A DNA stretch of 64,000 bases, taken from Ophioderma brevispina (Eukaryota; Echinodermata; Ophiuroidea; Amphilepidida; Ophiodermatidae). Shown here one piece after another: positions 45,588 to 55,349 of this stretch; the stretch's first letter is position 1; each line of letters begins with the position of its first letter. Made by a program: the position numbers and the translations under genes. Where the stretch lies: positions 89,163 through 153,162 of the forward strand of contig JAMKCH010005439.1 in the NCBI GenBank assembly GCA_023653785.1. The letters run 5' to 3'. The notes below the pieces were generated by a model, which ran no database searches, was not told where the DNA came from, and saw only the letters and a list, made by a program, of their open reading frames with translations.

Positions 45588-46582
45588 CCTAAAGGTCCGT
45601 TCACACAGAAGCAGCTCCCGGCCCACCTCTTCCCGACGCATTTTTTTTTTTTTCAAAATCGGCTACAGTCTTGGTTCAAACTTGCAAAATTTACATTTTG
45701 ATCCCGACCAGGGATGATTAGTATGCGTGTTTCCCCGTCGTCAACGAGACAAGGGGTGCTGAAACGCCTAGAAGTAGGCGACAGCAGCATGAAATCAACA
45801 AGATCAAGCGTGTTAATTGGCGACGCCACTTGTCAGTCCGACGATCAGTCACAGACCTTGATGAAAAAGACACGACGACACAAGTTGTGACATGGCGCTG
45901 TCAAGATGCTCGTCGATTGTTCGCCCGAGTTGTTGACGTCAAGAAAAGTACAGTCACATAGAAGACAACAGCGACGCGACCCGACCTTTACCCAACTACA
46001 CAAGGCCCATTTTTTTCACAATCGGCTTCAGTTTTGTTCAACCTGACAAAACGAGGAAGATGCTCAATCGCCTAGCAGTATTCGACAGCATCAGAAAATC
46101 AAACAAGATCCAGCATGGCAATTGTTCAAATTGTATCAATCAGTCGCAAACCTTAACATGACCGCACAAGTTGTGACATGTTGCGTCAGGACCTTCCCGA
46201 TTCCAAAAATCCGCCATGATTTTTAAGCTGCAAGAAAAATGGTGGCAGTTTTTTTTTCAAAATTTGCCACACGTGCTTCGACCACACAGGACTGCCAGAA
46301 AGAAAAATGTTACAGGACACTCCAAGACTTGGCCAAAACTACACCTGAAAAAGGAAATTACTCATGATTTTCTAAATGCCAATCGTCAACAGTTTTCTAG
46401 CAAGAATCGGTAAGATAAGAGAATACAGAAGATTGTACGGATAGTCCCAGACCTGCCCATTGCCTACATATGAAAAGAAAACTGCTCACGATTTTCGAAA
46501 ATGGCCAATCGGCACCAGCTGAGCAGTCTGGAAGTGGTTTTTTCTAGCAAAAAAAACGGATTGTGTTTGACTGAGCCTTAAG
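45588..46582. mobile_element. CpG-rich ~1-kb repeat block, probable non-autonomous DNA element
   Basis: Starts AAAGGTCCGTTCACACAG and ends TTGTGTTTGACTGAGCCTTA; the reverse complement of the end, AAGGCTCAGTCAAACACAA, is a weak match to the start. Two internal direct copies (45650-45910 and 46010-46180) share AATCGGCTNCAGT, CGCCTAGNAGTA and CACAAGTTGTGACATG. CpG density is well above the surroundings. Non-coding. Confidence 0.5.
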
Positions 46583-46584
46583 AA

Positions 46585-47640
46585 AAATGATGCCTCCGTG
46601 GAAAGTCTGTTTTGCGGAATTATTGTTCAGGGGACCATATCTTGAAAACTACGCAACCAAAATTGTTCAGCTGGAACCTTTTGCGATCCGCTTTTTTTTT
46701 ATCCATTGGTGTAACCAGACATTGTTCGTTTGGGGAGGGAGCAGGGCAGGCAGGCAGCAGGCAGGGGAAAGAGGCATTGGGGGGGGGGGGGCAAAACACA
46801 CATTCTCCAATGACTGGGGTTTTCCCCTCCCCGATGGTTACGTCACTGTTTGGTTCATTTCTTTATATGCCCTTTGTTCTTCGAAATGATGGTACTCTAA
46901 ATGCATTTATAAATTGTAGGTGGAATGGCTCGCTAAAAGGCGGGGAAAAGAATAAGTTCGGTATTTGAAAATAATGTAACCCCTTATTCCCCTGTGTAAA
47001 TAACTATGTGTTAAAATTACAAAACCGCGTAAACAAATAATGAGCTGGTGAAGTGAGTTTAGTTTTGTCCGAGGGGATACCATTTCTTCAGAAATTGGGG
47101 TGCATGAAAACAAAGCGGGGATGCGGCCCTTTTTAATAGGGATCACAACAAAATTGACTTTTTGTAAAAAACCTGCCATTTTGATTGGTATAAAAGAAAT
47201 TGTTGATTGCTATTTATACCCAACCCACTTTAAAAAGCCTTAAATAAATACTTAGACATTAAATAAAACAAGTTTTCTGACGTGTTCGTTCAATTCCTAT
47301 TAACTTTTGGAAACAGGTAATAATAATTACCGGAAGTATTAATAAAAAACACTTATTTCTCGGGATAATGATAGAATGAAAACATACGACACTTCTTGGA
47401 ACACCTCACCATTCATATTATAAAGGACCAATATTTGGAACAGAAAAAGTAAACAAATTCTTAACTCTATAACAATCTAAATTAGTTAATATTTGATTTT
47501 CAAACTATTGTCAATAGAAGGGTGCCCTTAATCTAATTGACCAGTTTTAGACAAGCATTACATGAACATGATACTCAAGGCAGGCCATCCTTTCCCATCC
47601 AGAGGACTCTATGTGCTCTAAAGTTATTTTTTTTTTCAAA
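46585..47640. other. Unassigned sequence
   Basis: Contains a GGCAGGCAGGCAGCAGGCAG stretch (~46746) and a ~12-base G run (46779). No coding or element signal. Confidence 0.35.
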
Positions 47641-47649
47641 ATACTAGGA

Positions 47650-48505
47650 AATATTATTTCCCATTTAAAATAAACCGTTCCAACCAAAATGTGGGGGTGA
47701 TTTTGTTATGGTGGATTTCAAAATTGGCACCCTCAAATTACCTAAACACTTCCTAAACCTTTTAGTCATATAAGTGGATCTAGGGCATTGTTTGATAATG
47801 CTTATGTAAAAATAATAGGACAATCAGGTTTAAAAACAATTCCCCTTCTTTAAAATCCACTTCCACCAACGTGGATGGATTTTGTATGGTGTCATTGATC
47901 AACACCCTGAAATTGAAATAAAACCCCCCACCCGCCCACCCGTCACTTCTTTAAACCCTTTAGGTCACATTAGTGGATCTGCGCATGTGGTTTTTCTAAA
48001 GCTAAGTTAAAAAAAATAAGGAAGATCGGGTAATGCCCTCTTTAAATCCCACTTTCCACCAACTTGCCAATTTTGACATGCCCGTGCATATTCGGAATCA
48101 GCACCCGCGAATTGTCCAAAAACACACTTCTTACACCTTTCAGTCAAATAGTGGATATTGCGCATGGTTTGATAACGCTATATTTAAAACATAAGGACAT
48201 CGGGTGAATTCCCCTTTAAAAATCACTTTCCATCAATGTGTGATGATTTTGAATTGGGTGTCTTTTTGAAATCAGCAACCGCAAATTGAAAACACTTCTT
48301 CATCCCTTTAGTCAAATTAGTGAATCTGCACATGGTTTAATTAAGCTCTATATTTAAAAAAAATAGGGGGGGGGGGGGGGAAAAAAAAAATCGGGTAGTG
48401 TCCCCTTAAAATCCAACTCCACCAACTTGACAATTTTGCCTGGGGCATTCGGAGATTCAGCATCTCGAATTGTCCAAAAACACTTCTCAACCTTTTAGTG
48501 TATCT
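47650..48505 (+). repeat. ~175-bp satellite, nearly 5 units
   Basis: Each unit contains a TTTAGTCAAATTAGTGGATC block, GCGCATGGTTTGATAA, ATCGGGTAATGYCCCTTTAAA, TCCACTTTCCACCAAC and AATCAGCACCCNCAAATTG, then CACTTCTTAAACC. Units begin near 47650, 47760, 47950, 48130 and 48310. ATCGGGTAGTGTCCCTTTAA is the reverse complement of the terminus at about 44345. Non-coding. Confidence 0.88.
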
Positions 48506-49196
48506 TGAGTAGGGTTCCCTAAAATATGCCACACCCATGGATACCCCTACTATTGCCATGGACATATAAACAACCTTGTGGGCAGTATTTACCGCGACAG
48601 TCTTGACGCATGATTCTTGCCAAGATGGCCCCATACTCGAGGTTATGACTGTAGACCTTTAATACAGTACAAGGTACTATTGACCATTTCGATGCATGAA
48701 ATCACCCAAAAATGTGTTATGTGTAAAAATGACTGATGTGAAACAACTTGTAACAGAATCCTTAAATCTGCTGTTCAAATACCCTCTTTTCCTTTCAGGC
48801 TAAGGACACTTCGTAAAAGGGTTAATTGTAGACTAATTCATAGTGATATGTTCGAAAGAGACTGATCAATCAAGTAGTGTGGCGATGTACACCCTGTATA
48901 TCGTAAATAACTCACACTGTAAGAATCATTCCATAAAAAGTGGTAACAAAATATTTTATTCCAACTTTATGAGCAACAGTGTATGAAAGGTTTTAGTTGT
49001 ACCATAATAATATTACCTTTGATTAAGGTGAGCTATGAGGCTCACCCTTAAATGCGTGAAAGTATGGAAAGTCAATACTTTAGATACTTAAAAGTACTTA
49101 AAAGTACCGCAATCTTCAATTGTAAGAAAAAGTCATATTAATAGTCTATTTAATGGTGAGCAGTCCAATGAGCAACTTCAGTTTTAGGTCATTTAA

Positions 49197-49543
49197 AGAC
49201 ACTATCAGTGATTTGAAAAATATTTGAAATTTACAGGAATGGCTTCAAAGTGAAGGATAAGTCTGTAGAATTGTCATAAGTTACCTTTTCCAGCTGTAGA
49301 ATTGACAGAAAAGGAAGAAAACGGTAGTGTTCCAAGATACGATTCTCCATTCAATTACGTGTTGTAGTAAGTGTCCGAACGGACAGTAATGACTAAAATC
49401 TCCGATTCTGTCCTTATTAAGTTGCTTCTGGTCTTATCATTTGCAGGGCATGTTAGGATACCTGTACTTGTTACATACATGTAAAAATCTGATTTTTGAT
49501 GATTTTTTCGATTTGCTGATTTAGCAAATCACTGATAGTGTCT
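49197..49543. mobile_element. TTAA-flanked MITE, family AGACACTATCAGTGAT (complete)
   Basis: 347 bp. Inverted ends are perfect for at least 19 bases (AGACACTATCAGTGATTTG), flanked by TTAA at 49193-49196 and 49544-49547. The interior has no ORF. Intact ends suggest a relatively young copy. It is the empty-site reference for the nested insertion in the second copy at 54027-54750. Confidence 0.92.
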
Positions 49544-49549
49544 TTAATG

Positions 49550-50160
49550 TGTGCCTTCCTTTACTCTATCGGTGAGATCAGGAACACTAAACAATTCAAA
49601 GAGTTGTTTTTCAAGTGTATCATAACCCCGGAGAGGAATATTAAACACCGCATTCTCGGGCTATTGTAGCGGCGTATTGTAGCTTTTAACATGTCATTTT
49701 TATTGTGTACAATGGATATTTCAATTTTATTTTGATATAATTTTTTTTTCTTATTTGCTTGCTTGATTGATTCAGGGAGGGTTGGTTATTGCAATGTGTT
49801 GTACCGCTTTTTGCCATGACTTGATAATGTTGATCAATATTGGTCTTGGACCTATAAATGCAAATATTTGTAGAAAGCAAATAATCCGAGGATTTCGAAA
49901 CATAGGCAAAATAGCATTTTGCCGTTGCTGTTTTTAAAGCAACACCTAAAGAGAGAGAGAGAGTAATTTTAAGAGATCATTATAAAATCACCTAGTTTTT
50001 TTTTTTCGACACAGGGTACAATATTAAGAGACACCTTTCTTACATTTTTAATTTGTTTTTGCTTTTGTTTGTTATTTATGTGGTTTTTTTTTTTTGTTTT
50101 TGGAAAGGATGTAGGAAAATAATAACTTACGATATCAATGTGAAATATGAAACTGTTCTG
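49550..50160. other. Unassigned AT-rich sequence
   Basis: T-rich with several T runs and a (GA)n stretch at 49950. The pyrimidine-rich last 20 bases (50155-50180) could serve as the splice-acceptor tract of the next feature. Confidence 0.35.
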
Positions 50161-50180
50161 ACTTCCTTTATTTGTTTATA

Positions 50181-50395
50181 GTGACAATAGCGTGGGACAC
50201 AGTTCTTGATAACAGTTGTGTGCAATATTCTAGCCATGCCAATAACCCTGACATAGAAGCAAGATATGGAACTAAAACCGAAATACTAAAATATAAACCC
50301 CAGTATATAGTTTCAATGTCACATCAAAATTGGATTAAAATTGATTCACCTGATAGACCAATGTTTCCCAAAAGACCACAAACACAGAAAGATCT
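50181..50395 (+). CDS. Candidate internal exon of an unrecognised host gene
   Basis: A CTTCCTTTATTTGTTTATAG acceptor-like tract (ending 50180) is followed by an open frame of about 72 codons. Its normal amino-acid composition (WDTVLDNSCVQYSSHANNPD, then KYKPQYIVSMSHQNWIKIDS, then MFPKRPQTQKDL) differs from the low-complexity frames elsewhere. A possible donor, G followed by GTAATA, lies at about 50399. The same frame meets TAA just after, so it could instead be a terminal exon. I do not recognise the family. No neighbouring exon was found, so this may also be an old retroposed fragment. Confidence 0.35.
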
Positions 50396-50579
50396 TTGGT
50401 AATAACACTATCAGCTACTACTGCATGTCCAGCATCAAAAGCGTTATTACTTTGCACAGCCAGACACAAATCTGTGCTGAATAAAGAGGAAAGAAAACAA
50501 CCTGCTGGGTAGAAAAGCTATAGTAACCAAAGTACATGAGTCAAGGTAGTTAATATCACAAAATCTTAAAGCACACAAG

Positions 50580-50610
50580 CGCGCGCACGCACACACACAC
50601 ACACATGCAC

Positions 50611-50645
<35 letters not shown>

Positions 50646-50650
50646 CATAC
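50580..50650. repeat. (CA)n microsatellite
   Basis: About 65 bases of CA repeats with minor interruptions, followed by a C run. It lies at the truncated end of the LINE-B fragment that follows. Confidence 0.95.
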
Positions 50651-50664
50651 GCCCCCCCCCCACA

Positions 50665-50935
50665 CACGCACACTCTTTCTTCATGTGCAGGTCTCAGATT
50701 CATATAACAGGATATCCTCTACACAGGCGCTGAAGAAGGTCAGTTTGGTTGAATTGGAGATACCAGATCTTTTCCTTTCCGTGAGAGAAACTCTTTCTTG
50801 CCGTCGGCAACATAGGATCTTAGGTACTTAGTCCCTGACCTCTTTGAGTTGGATACCGTAAGTAGTGCAGATATTTTAATGATGCCCGTTCTCGTACATG
50901 ATCCATCTTCTTGGCATTTCGATGTAGTCGGACCG
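50665..50935 (-). pseudogene. LINE-B reverse transcriptase fragment, copy 1
   Basis: Minus-strand sequence parallels 52500-52790: YGIQLKEVRD, then SYVADGKKEF, ending at CATGAAGAAAGAGTG next to a CA microsatellite. The protein region is the segment downstream of the RT active site in LINE ORF2 (DFKYLGSYV... region). More decayed than copy 2. Both copies stop at the same base beside a (CA)n tract. Confidence 0.75.
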
Positions 50936-51304
50936 TTTGTCTACAACATTCTCAAGTTATTTTGTTTCTCAAGTTTCAAGATTATTTTATTACAAACTGC
51001 TTTGTGGCCAAGTGGCCAAATTACGCATAGTTTACATCATAAAAGTAGATAAAATTATTAAAATATATAAAATACACAAGATTGCACCAGTAACATTAAG
51101 AACATTGTACATTAAACACTAGAATTATACCCATTATGTATACAAAATTATATCAAAATATTGCACTAATAAATAAACCCAAGATAATAAATAAAGCCTC
51201 GAAAAATCGAAAAAAATCTTAACTCACTAAAAAACCCAAGCATACAGAACATAACAAACTCAACATACATACTTATATGCATTCAACCACAACACTCTGA
51301 CAAC

Positions 51305-51367
51305 ACACACGTACACACACACTCACACACACACACAAACACACACACACACACACACACATGCACA
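51305..51367. repeat. (CA)n microsatellite
   Basis: About 60 bases of CA with ACTCAC and CAAACA interruptions. Confidence 0.95.
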
Positions 51368-51440
51368 CACCAGCACCAAAAAAAAAATGCACATTAAAAT
51401 TACATCAAAATAATAATCACTAATAAAATATACCCAAGAT

Positions 51441-51583
51441 GGGTTGGTACATTTACTGCACCCACTGACTTTGCCTGCTCCCAGTTGAATTCAGCAGCCT
51501 TGACGGAATAAAGTGCACGTGATACTGTACTTTATTCCGTCAAGTGATAGCAGGCAAAGTGGGGTCACAAATGTACCAAACCC
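51441..51583. mobile_element. MITE with GGGTTGGTACATT ends and 9-bp TSD (copy 2)
   Basis: 143 bp, starting GGGTTGGTACATTT and ending AAATGTACCAAACCC. An internal second palindrome is CTTGACGGAATAAAGTGCAC mirrored by GTACTTTATTCCGTCAAG. The exact 9-bp direct repeat ACCCAAGAT flanks it (51432-51440 and 51584-51592). Same family as 15566-15722; the different 9-mers at the two sites show true target duplication. Confidence 0.95.
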
Positions 51584-51789
51584 ACCCAAGATAATAAAAT
51601 AAAGCAATATATGCATTCGACCACAAACACTCATTCTCTGACACACAAATTTTATTTAAAAATTCACAACATGAAAACAGAAATATGCATGCCGGTAATT
51701 CTAAGATGGAAATTAAGCCAAATTAACAGAAAAAAAACAACAACATAAAAACAGAAACAGAATTATTTATTTAACAACTCAATCAAATG

Positions 51790-52437
51790 AGGGGTAGGGA
51801 TATTTTTGAAACGAGAAGTCCTAAAACGCAATTCGCAATTGGGTGATCTTGTGCGCATTGCGAAGATTGCGGAAATGACTCTCCAGCCTAGTAGGTGGAA
51901 GAAGATCCTTTGTCCTTTCAATGTCAGCAAGCCCTTCGGAAAACTTAGGGCAATGATTTTCCCTCCTAGTAGCCAGTAACTCAATCTCGCAATCACTGGG
52001 CGCATTGTTGTGAGATGTGAAATTGCGACCAAGGACGATTCTGCATGCACGTCTCTGTACTTGTTCAACGGTTTTGGCTTGTTTCATTGTGAGGGGTGAG
52101 TTCCATACAACATCAGCATATTCTAAGAGAGGGCGTATGTAACCTTTATACACAATAATAGGCTCATCCTTTTTAAAGCCAAACCTTTTCAACGTTCATA
52201 GCATATAAAGACGGCGGTTGCTTTAGAAATCATTTCAGAAATATTTTTATCCCATGAGAGATCATGTTGAATCCAAAGACCCAGTATTTTTGTATGGTCA
52301 ACAAAGTTGAGTGGACAACCATTAACTTTCAACTCAGTAGGATGAGGTACATTTTGCGGGATTTTTCAGCTATGGTTAGGTCGTCCACATATTTCCAATC
52401 ACTTATGGGACCAGCGTTGTCTGCACAGCATCATTAA
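51790..52437 (-). pseudogene. Non-LTR retrotransposon reverse transcriptase, 3' half (LINE-C)
   Basis: Minus strand, from about 52437: SDWKYVDDLTIAEKS, with the catalytic YVDD box at ~52388; then LKVNGCPLNFVDHTKILGLW and DLSWDKNISEMISKA (52200-52345); a frameshift near 52195; then YKGYIRPLLEYADVVWNSP (~52140) and TVEQVQRRACRIVLG (~52060). This is the standard order of jockey/CR1-like RT thumb and C-terminal region. The upstream RT palm and endonuclease are absent, so a 5'-truncated copy. It is wedged between the two LINE-B fragments. Confidence 0.92.
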
Positions 52438-52499
52438 TTATCACTTGTGATCTAAGTAGTTCTTATGCATCATATAAAATATCAGACACACACATACAT

Positions 52500-52790
52500 A
52501 CACACACATACACTCTTTCTTCATGGTCCATATCTCAGATCCATATAACAGGAGACTCTGTACACAGGATCTGAAGAAGATCAGTTTGTTGCCATAAGTG
52601 GTATGGTTTTTATAGCATGCATTAATTCCACGCTGTTCTTTTGTGTGAGAGAAACTCTTTCTTGCCGTCGGCAACATAGGACTCTAAGTACTTAAAGTCT
52701 CTGACTTTTTTGAGTTGGATACCGTATGTAGTGCAGATATCTTGATGATGCTCTTCCTCATTCATGGTCAATCTTTTCGATTAGTTCTAA
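52500..52790 (-). pseudogene. LINE-B reverse transcriptase fragment, copy 2
   Basis: Minus strand: YGIQLKKVRDFKYLESYVAD (~52690-52730), then a frameshift, INACYKNHTTYGNKLIFF, CVQSLLLYGSEIWTMKKE (~52520-52560). The LLYGSETWT motif is typical of the region after the RT core in several LINE clades. It ends in CA/CATA repeats at 52480-52515. Same end point as copy 1 at 50665. Confidence 0.85.
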
Positions 52791-52794
52791 TGTT

Positions 52795-53690
52795 AAAGAC
52801 AAGATCTTCGGAGGCATCGAGCGGAGCATAACCACCCTGATGATCTGAGTGAATGAATTTGTAACCATTTGCGTGCGATTGAAGAGGAGATTTTTGTTAT
52901 TAACCCAGTTTTACTAAACCAATAAAATTGATGGTATCTAGGTTGTGAAGATTATAGTTCCGAATAATACTTCAGTTAGTATTTTGCCCTTAGGTTCATC
53001 GATAAGAGAGATATTGAAATATATAATTGTTATGTTTATCAACATTATTATTGGTATCATTGTTGCATACGGCCAAATTATCACCATCGTCTTCATTTTC
53101 TGTTGGTTAAAAGAATTTATGTTTAAAAATTGGAAAATATCAAAGTTAATTTGTTGATCACTGTAGATTCGGTTATTTCGTGGAAAAATTAGGAGTCCTC
53201 GGTATAATGATTTAAGTGCAGAATACTGCCGAGAAACACAACTGACAATACCAGACATATTGGCGTTCGTACTGAGCACCTTGATTTATCTTGATATGAC
53301 ATTACAAATTAAGCATTTGATAACAGAATTATCAAATCAGTGAGTCATATTACAACAGGTAATCCCAAAGCAAGTATTATCAATTGACACAGATAAGTAC
53401 CAGGAGTTCCTGACTACATATGGCGTAATGAGTGTAAAAATCAATTCCATTGCCCTGTTTCCTAATTTCGGTTGACGAACGATAATTTCCCGATCGTACG
53501 CTAAGTAGTAAGTACATTCATCTATAACCAAGATGTTTGAACAGTAATTCCTAATGAGGTTAACAAAAACATGAATAGTGTATTTGACGAAATGATAATT
53601 AATACGACATTTAGTACGTGAGAGGAAGTGATTTAAATAAGCTTGAAAAATCAAATAAGTTTCTTTGTCGAATGGTTATATCCCAGCAAC
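52795..53690. other. Unassigned sequence
   Basis: Overlapping 70- and 113-codon frames on opposite strands (52938-53279) are rich in Ile/Asn/Phe as expected of AT-rich DNA; no domain seen. Confidence 0.35.
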
Positions 53691-53714
53691 ATATTTTCGA
53701 TCTGTGTAGTTCGA

Positions 53715-53815
53715 CCCACAAGAAAGGTTGTGGGTTCCAGCACCGCCGCGCCCAACGTGTTGTGATGTGGCCTTTAGTAAGGCGCTTTTTATTTTTATTA
53801 TTGCACAACGCTTAT
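53715..53815 (+). mobile_element. Possible tRNA-SINE relic
   Basis: GGTTGTGGGTTCCAGCACCG (B-box-like), then GCCCAACGTGTTGTG and CTTTAGTAAGGCGCTTT, a block common after the tRNA head in marine SINEs. The A-box side (TCTGTGTAGTTCGACC) is poor. Confidence 0.4.
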
Positions 53816-54026
53816 TAATTGCTATTCTCTAATTGATCACAGCGCTGTGCAATAGGTATTTAAGTACTTTAAAATACCTAAATATATGGAAATAAAACCA
53901 ACATCAGCAAATGCAATACATCTCCAAAACACAGAAAATATTTAAACTAAACAATATTTCTGCAGGGAAACATGATTAAAAACGTTCATTCAGATGGGGG
54001 AAGGTGAGGTTTCAGGGGTTATTTAA

Positions 54027-54750
54027 AGACACTATCAGTGATCCAACCAAAATATTTGAAAAATTACAGGAATAGCTCAGAAGTGAAAAATAAGTCTTAA
54101 TTCCCATAATTTTGTTTAAACTGAAAAAAAAAAACCGAAAGGAAAGGAAGAAAAACAGGAGGATTCCAAGATACAGCTGTTTGACCCCGTACAAATTGTC
54201 TCTTTTATTTTTAGAACAATTTTAATCAGTGGCGGCACAATTTTGACAACTTATAACATTAGGGACATACAAGAGCTATCTTTTCTGCAAATATCAGACA
54301 AATCCATTGCGGGAATCTTGCCATATAGGCCTAGAAAGGTCATGATTTGTATGTTATAGCGCCCTCTATATGCCCATTCTCCATTGAAAGACGTGGAAAA
54401 CTAGATTTTTAAGAAAAATCATATTTGCCTGCAATGAAATTTCGTAAAATTATCACAGAATGTAGTTAGTCGACTAAATATTCCAAATCAGTTGTCAAAA
54501 GTGTGTCCCCGGTGATAATTTTTGTTTTATTCTGGTTTTGTCATAATAAATGAGACTTTCAAACAGCTGTGTATGATTCCCCAATCAATTACGTGTTGTA
54601 GTAAGTGTCTGTAGGGACAATAACGACTAAAATATCCGACTTTGGCCTTAATATTATAACAGCGTTGAGTCTTATCACTTGTAGGGTATGACGTAATACT
54701 TATACTTATTGCACATAAGAAAATCTGATTTTTGATGATTTTTTTCCGAT
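54027..54750 (+). mobile_element. TTAA MITE, family AGACACTATCAGTGAT (copy 2), interrupted
   Basis: Left end TTAA AGACACTATCAGTGAT at 54023 onward. The body matches 49197-49543 on both sides of the nested element (TTACAGGAATRGC before; CAATTACGTGTTGTAGTAAG and AAAATCTGATTTTTGATGAT after). The right inverted end is lost or too diverged, so the end coordinate is approximate. Confidence 0.85.
54174..54571 (+). mobile_element. MITE with CAGCTGTTTGA ends (copy 3), nested
   Basis: 398 bp, left end CAGCTGTTTGACCCC, right end TTTCAAACAGCTGTG, with TA on each side (54172-54173 and 54572-54573). Compared with the uninterrupted host copy (CCAAGATACGATTCTCC near 49337), the insertion lies in the GATA / TATGATTCCCC stretch, which fits a TA target duplication as in mariner-type elements. 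Non-coding. Confidence 0.85.
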
Positions 54751-55139
54751 TATTTATCAATTAAGTTTCTGTAATTTTCTTATTTTCTTAGATGAAATAC
54801 CATACAAATGCGAGTTTCCATAGTCCTGGAAAAAATGAGAGAACGGACTAAATGGTGACAGTTTTCGGCAAAGATGTACCGACAAATTCTGTATGTTTTC
54901 CGGAGATTAAAGTTCACAGTTCTAACAAATAGTGGTTTACATCATCCGTCGAGCTTCGGTTTGGTCAAAACTCCTCACAGATTCCTTATTTTAGATGATG
55001 GGGAGATTTTTATATCACCAATTAAAAGGGATACATTGCTCAGCTTCAACAAGTTGTAAGAATATGCTGCAAGGAAAAATATGTTTTCCTATTCTACAGG
55101 TTCAGTATGTTTCTTGTCATCCTATGGATATCATTTTTT

Positions 55140-55345
55140 GCATGTTGACAATCGCGGCTAATTCAGCAGCACCATTTGTTTTAGGATCAGAAGTCAGGTA
55201 AAGTTTGGGTATCGTCATCATGGTATAAACTGATACCATGCTTCCTAAAAATACTACTGATGATGATCGTATACAAAACAAAGAACAGTGCTCCAAGGAT
55301 CGATCCCTGAGGTACCCCAAAATTGAGCACAAACTTGGCACTCTA
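55140..55345 (-). pseudogene. Non-LTR retrotransposon reverse transcriptase palm fragment (LINE-D)
   Basis: Minus strand: GVPQGSILGALFFVLYT (~55280-55330, the RT motif before the active site), then FRKHGISLYHDDDTQTL (~55205-55250), where YADDTQ is expected and YHDDDTQ is seen. After a one-base shift, SDPKTNGAAELAAIVNMQK. Order and spacing fit the CR1/L2-type palm. Only about 200 bases are recognisable. Confidence 0.88.
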
Positions 55346-55349
55346 CACC

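Noticed and set aside
52938..53279. 113-codon Ile/Asn-rich ORF
   Set aside because: Open on both strands at once in AT-rich DNA, no domain, no splice context.
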